Below are positions 5,538 to 7,547 of a DNA stretch of 7,547 nt, piece by piece. Position 1 is the stretch's first letter; each line of letters starts with the position of its first letter. The DNA lies in contig CATXDC010000039.1 in NCBI GenBank assembly GCA_958366985.1, forward strand, positions 1 through 7,547, read 5' to 3'. Under the pieces are notes generated by a model. It saw nothing but the letters and a program-made list of their open reading frames with translations. It searched no databases and was not told the DNA's origin. A program made the translations under genes and the position numbers. The DNA comes from an uncultured Oscillospiraceae bacterium (GTDB lineage Bacteria > Bacillota > Clostridia > Oscillospirales > Acutalibacteraceae).

Positions 5538-5566
5538 TTGACAACTGAATAAAGCAATTCAATACC
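5538..5566 (+). promoter_or_regulatory. Candidate promoter upstream of xis-int
   Basis: A consensus -35 TTGACA (5538-5543) is followed after 17 bp by AATACC (5561-5566), a poor -10. It would give a leader of about 275 nt before xis. The perfect -35 and location argue for it; the weak -10 argues that it is weak or activator-dependent. Confidence 0.4.
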
Positions 5567-5742
5567 TTAGACAGACAGCGAGCCGTTGAAACAAATACGC
5601 CATGACCTTTCCCCTGCAAAAGTGAGCGATTATTGTTTGTGTTCATGTAAAAGACTTGTCCTCTTTTATCGCCATGACCTGTTCTGTCTGATAATGATAC
5701 TCCCGTACAGCCACAGCTTGAGCGTTCAGAGCGTCGCACGCA
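5567..5742 (+). other. Leader region upstream of xis with repeats
   Basis: No convincing gene is present in this stretch. CGCCATGACCT occurs twice in direct orientation (5598-5608 and 5670-5680). AAGCAATTCAA (5552-5562) has a perfect reverse complement at 5804-5814, near the xis ribosome site, and AGACAGA and TCTGTCT also face each other. The leader could fold so that its two ends pair, which would affect xis translation. This is a speculation from sequence alone. Confidence 0.35.
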
Positions 5743-5859
5743 ATGGATACGGCTACATTGGATAATGCAGAGGTGGAACTCCTGTGGGCTATGACAAAAG
5801 CCGTTGAATTGCTTAAAAAACATTTTACGGAAAGGAGTGAGAATTTATGCACGATTTAA
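5743..5859 (+). CDS. Possible 38-residue protein overlapping xis
   Basis: The frame from the ATG at 5743 encodes a short, probably helical peptide (DNAEVELLWAMTKAVELL at 7-24, then KKHF). It ends 13 bp inside xis, in another frame. The composition is protein-like and the overlap suggests translational coupling. There is no clear ribosome site before the ATG, the frame is open upstream only to a stop at 5719-5721, and it resembles no protein I can name. It may be the remnant of a longer gene, or chance. Confidence 0.3.
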   Translation: MDTATLDNAEVELLWAMTKAVELLKKHFTERSENLCTI

Positions 5860-6047
5860 GTATGCCATTATGGGAACGATACCTTATGACAATCGAAGAA
5901 GCGTCTAGTTACTTCCGCATTGGCGAAAATAAATTGCGTCAAATTGCCAATGAACATAAACGAGAATGTGTCGTTATGAATGGTAACCGTATGCTTATCA
6001 AGAAAAAGAATTTTGAAAAAGTCATAGATAAACTAGAACAAATTTAA
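5847..6047 (+). CDS. xis: Excisionase, Tn916 Xis family
   Basis: This 66-residue basic protein closely resembles Tn916 Xis as I recall it: WERYLMTIEEASSYFRIGEN at 9-28, then LRQIANEH, and MNGNRMLIKKKNFEKVID at 44-61. The family has a winged-helix fold. It binds the element ends and bends DNA to steer the integrase towards excision. AAAGGAG at 5831-5837, nine bases before the ATG, supports the start. The integrase begins 81 bp after the stop, in the usual xis-int order, with a stable hairpin between them that may set the Xis/Int ratio. It is full length, with no sign of decay. Confidence 0.93.
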   Translation: MHDLSMPLWERYLMTIEEASSYFRIGENKLRQIANEHKRECVVMNGNRMLIKKKNFEKVIDKLEQI

Positions 6048-6051
6048 TGCA

Positions 6052-6104
6052 AAAGAGCCTTGTGCGTGTTATGATTTGATTAAGTCGTATATACAAGGCT
6101 CTTT
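6052..6104 (+). other. Hairpin between xis and int
   Basis: AAAGAGCCTTG (6052-6062) is the perfect reverse complement of CAAGGCTCTTT (6094-6104), leaving a 31-nt loop. The 3' flank CATAC is not a T tract, so a standard terminator is doubtful. It may modulate int translation or partial read-through, since the int ribosome site AAAGGAG (6114-6120) starts only nine bases later. Confidence 0.55.
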
Positions 6105-6128
6105 CATACTTTGAAAGGAGTCTGAAAG

Positions 6129-7319
6129 ATGTCAGCATTAAAAAGACGAGATAACAGAAACAGAATATTACAGAGAGGAGAAAGTCAAAGACCAGACGGA
6201 AGATACACTTACAAATATGTAGACGCATTGGGTAAAACAAAATATGTGTATGCTTGGAAATTATTACCGACAGATAGAACACCGAAAGGCAAACGAGATG
6301 ATTTGTCGTTAAGAGAAAAGGAGCGTATCATACAAAGAGATTTGTATGACGGTATCGACACGCAGGGCGGTAAAATGACACTTTGCCAGTTATATGCTAA
6401 AAAGAATGCACAGCGACCAAATGTAACGAAGAATACAGAAGTCGGCAGAAAATACCTTATGAAAGCCTTAGAGGACGATATACTAGGTTCTAGGAGTATT
6501 GACACTATTAAACCATCAGACGCTAGAGAATGGGCAACCCGTATGCAACAGAAAGGTTTTTCCTTTGGAACAATCAAGAACTATAAGCGTTCATTAAAAG
6601 CGTCCTTTTGTATGGCGATTGATGATGATTATGTAAGGAAGAACCCTTTTGATTTTTCACTAAGTGAAGTGATTGAAAATGACAGCAAAACGAAAGTCGC
6701 ATTAAGTGAAGAACAGGAGCAGGCATTACTCGATTTCATAGCACAGGATAACTGTTATCAGAGATATTATGATGATGTACTGATACTGTTAAAAACAGGA
6801 CTAAGAATATCAGAATTCTGTGGATTGACAAAACATGATTTAGATTTTGAAAATCATTCAATCAATATCAATCATCAGTTACTGAAAAACAAAGACGGTT
6901 ATTATATCAATGAGCCAAAGACAAAAAGCGGTATTCGTAAAGTGCCAATGAGTGATGAAACAGAAAAGGCCTTTCATAGAGTGTTAAAAAGGAAACTGAA
7001 ACCTATGATAAAAGAGATTGACGGTTATCGTCACTTTCTGTTTCTGTTAGAGAATGGTTGTCCTGCACATAACGCAACCTATAAAACTTTATTGATACGA
7101 ATGATAAAGAAGTACAACAAGACACATGATGTTCCATTGCCACATATTACACCACATACACTAAGACATACATTTTGTACGAGATTAGCACAAAAGAATA
7201 TGAACCCAAAGAATTTACAGTATATCATGGGACATTCCAACATATCAATAACGCTTAACTTATACGCTCATGCGTCAGAAGTAGGAGCAAACAAAGAAAT
7301 GAGAAGTATGATAGCGTGA
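6129..7319 (+). CDS. int: Tyrosine integrase, Tn916 Int family
   Basis: This 396-residue integrase is homologous to Tn916 Int over its whole length as I recall it (Tn916 Int is a little over 400 residues). It cuts and rejoins the element ends and the target during integration and excision. The N-terminal arm-binding domain covers about 1-75 (KRRDNRNRIL, GESQRPDGRYTYKY). The SAM-like core-binding domain covers about 82-165 (MTLCQLYAKKNAQRPNV, IKPSDAREWA). The catalytic domain follows, with Arg226 in TGLRISE, Lys266 in TKSG, His343 and Arg346 in PHTLRHTF, His369 in IMGHS and the nucleophile Tyr379 in NLYAHA. All six expected residues are present, so it should be active. AAAGGAG at 6114-6120 with an 8-bp spacer supports the start. 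TACAAC boxes start two bases after the stop. Confidence 0.96.
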   Translation: MSALKRRDNRNRILQRGESQRPDGRYTYKYVDALGKTKYVYAWKLLPTDRTPKGKRDDLSLREKERIIQRDLYDGIDTQGGKMTLCQLYAKKNAQRPNVTKNTEVGRKYLMKALEDDILGSRSIDTIKPSDAREWATRMQQKGFSFGTIKNYKRSLKASFCMAIDDDYVRKNPFDFSLSEVIENDSKTKVALSEEQEQALLDFIAQDNCYQRYYDDVLILLKTGLRISEFCGLTKHDLDFENHSININHQLLKNKDGYYINEPKTKSGIRKVPMSDETEKAFHRVLKRKLKPMIKEIDGYRHFLFLLENGCPAHNATYKTLLIRMIKKYNKTHDVPLPHITPHTLRHTFCTRLAQKNMNPKNLQYIMGHSNISITLNLYAHASEVGANKEMRSMIA

Positions 7320-7320
7320 T

Positions 7321-7339
7321 TTACAACGAAATGTACAAC
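7321..7339 (+). repeat. Right-end TACAAC boxes, candidate integrase arm sites
   Basis: TTACAAC (7321-7327) and GTACAAC (7333-7339) are 12 bp apart, directly after the int stop. The intervening CGAAAT is shared with the left-end copy at 79-96, in the same orientation. Position and repetition fit arm-type binding sites. Confidence 0.5.
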
Positions 7340-7395
7340 GATTGAGAGTGAAGATATGCGTAGTGTAGACCCAGTTCTGCGGTAGGTTGAAGAAA

Positions 7396-7437
7396 TGAAA
7401 AAAGCCGACAAACCTTATAAAATAAGGATATATCGGC
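7396..7437 (-). terminator. Minus-strand intrinsic terminator
   Basis: GCCGA (7404-7408) pairs with TCGGC (7433-7437). Inside it CCTTAT-AAA-ATAAGG (7413-7427) forms a second stem. On the minus strand the hairpin is followed by six T residues (complement of 7398-7403). It would stop leftward transcription entering from beyond the window, such as from a flanking host gene, and so protect int and its arm sites. Confidence 0.6.
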
Positions 7438-7475
7438 AATTCGAGAAGTTATAAGAAGATATAGAAAAAGTTGAT

Positions 7476-7496
7476 ACTATTTTATTTTAAAATAGT
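7476..7496. repeat. AT-rich palindrome near the right end
   Basis: ACTATTTTA (7476-7484) and TAAAATAGT (7488-7496) are perfect inverted repeats around TTT. AT-rich, bent sequence is typical at ends and targets of Tn916-like elements, so this may lie at or near the right attachment site. It has no long matching copy at the left edge, so the assignment is weak. Confidence 0.35.
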
Positions 7497-7547
7497 CTGC
7501 AAATAAAAAGTCAAGCAGAAATTAATGAACTTTGAAAATTTATACAG

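Larger units (their letters stand above)
79..7496. mobile_element. Tn916-family integrative and mobilizable element (IME), limits approximate
   Basis: An integrase/excisionase pair of the Tn916 type, a Rep_trans relaxase and an oriT-like inverted repeat directly upstream of it form the core of a mobile element. TACAAC boxes occur near both ends (79-96 and 7321-7339), as expected for integrase arm-binding sites. No conjugation ATPase, coupling protein or mating-pore gene is visible, so this fits a mobilizable element of about 7.4 kb rather than a self-transmissible ICE. The cargo is a serine recombinase, an invertible promoter segment and a sortase-anchored surface protein. The exact ends are not resolved: the left limit given is only the first arm-like box and the right limit the last palindrome. 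If the left boxes are coincidental, the element may extend to the left beyond this window. Confidence 0.6.

Noticed and set aside
5494..5852. Minus-strand open frames of 109 and 69 residues
   Set aside because: No minus-strand ribosome site supports them, and all neighbouring genes and the candidate promoter point the other way.

Overview
The window looks like most or all of a small integrative and mobilizable element of the Tn916 family from a low-to-mid GC Gram-positive bacterium (Bacillota). Gut Clostridia are a reasonable guess, from the KTGD-type sortase signal, the InlB-type repeats, the strong AGGAGG ribosome sites and the Tn916-type int/xis pair. The host assignment is an inference.

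Layout, left to right. Positions 1-441 have no gene. They carry TACAAC boxes like those found just after int at the other end, an intrinsic terminator, a long imperfect inverted repeat (207-326) and a second terminator hairpin close to the next ribosome site. A small serine recombinase of the DNA invertase/resolvase family follows (442-1050). Between it and a sortase-anchored surface protein (1307-3214) lies a pair of 20-bp inverted repeats (1063-1082 and 1215-1234, 19 of 20 matching). Each repeat is itself a dyad around an asymmetric central dinucleotide, AC on the left and GT on the right. This is the layout expected of serine-recombinase crossover sites placed for inversion. The segment between them holds a good promoter (TTGAAA, 17 bp, TGC-CATACT) on the minus strand, pointing away from the surface gene. 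The sequenced orientation is therefore predicted OFF, and inversion would point the promoter at the surface gene.

After the surface gene come a terminator, a GC-rich block of inverted repeats with an oriT-like core (3410-3434), two tandem terminator-like hairpins, and a relaxase of the Rep_trans/MobT/Tn916 Orf20 type with an N-terminal HTH (3670-4884). The next stretch of almost 1 kb has no convincing large gene. Its first 600 bp are a degenerate tandem array with a unit of about 60-70 bp, and its remainder has a candidate promoter and a possible 38-residue ORF overlapping xis. The excisionase (5847-6047) and tyrosine integrase (6129-7319) follow. Beyond int lie TACAAC boxes, a minus-strand terminator and an AT-rich palindrome near the right end.

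How it fits together: Int and Xis would integrate and excise the element. The relaxase would nick at the upstream oriT. No coupling protein or mating-pore genes are present, so transfer would depend on a helper ICE. The cargo is a surface adhesin-like protein with its own DNA-inversion switch and a dedicated recombinase. The strongest finding is this self-contained, mobile, phase-variable surface-protein module. All assignments are from reading the sequence; no database search was run.
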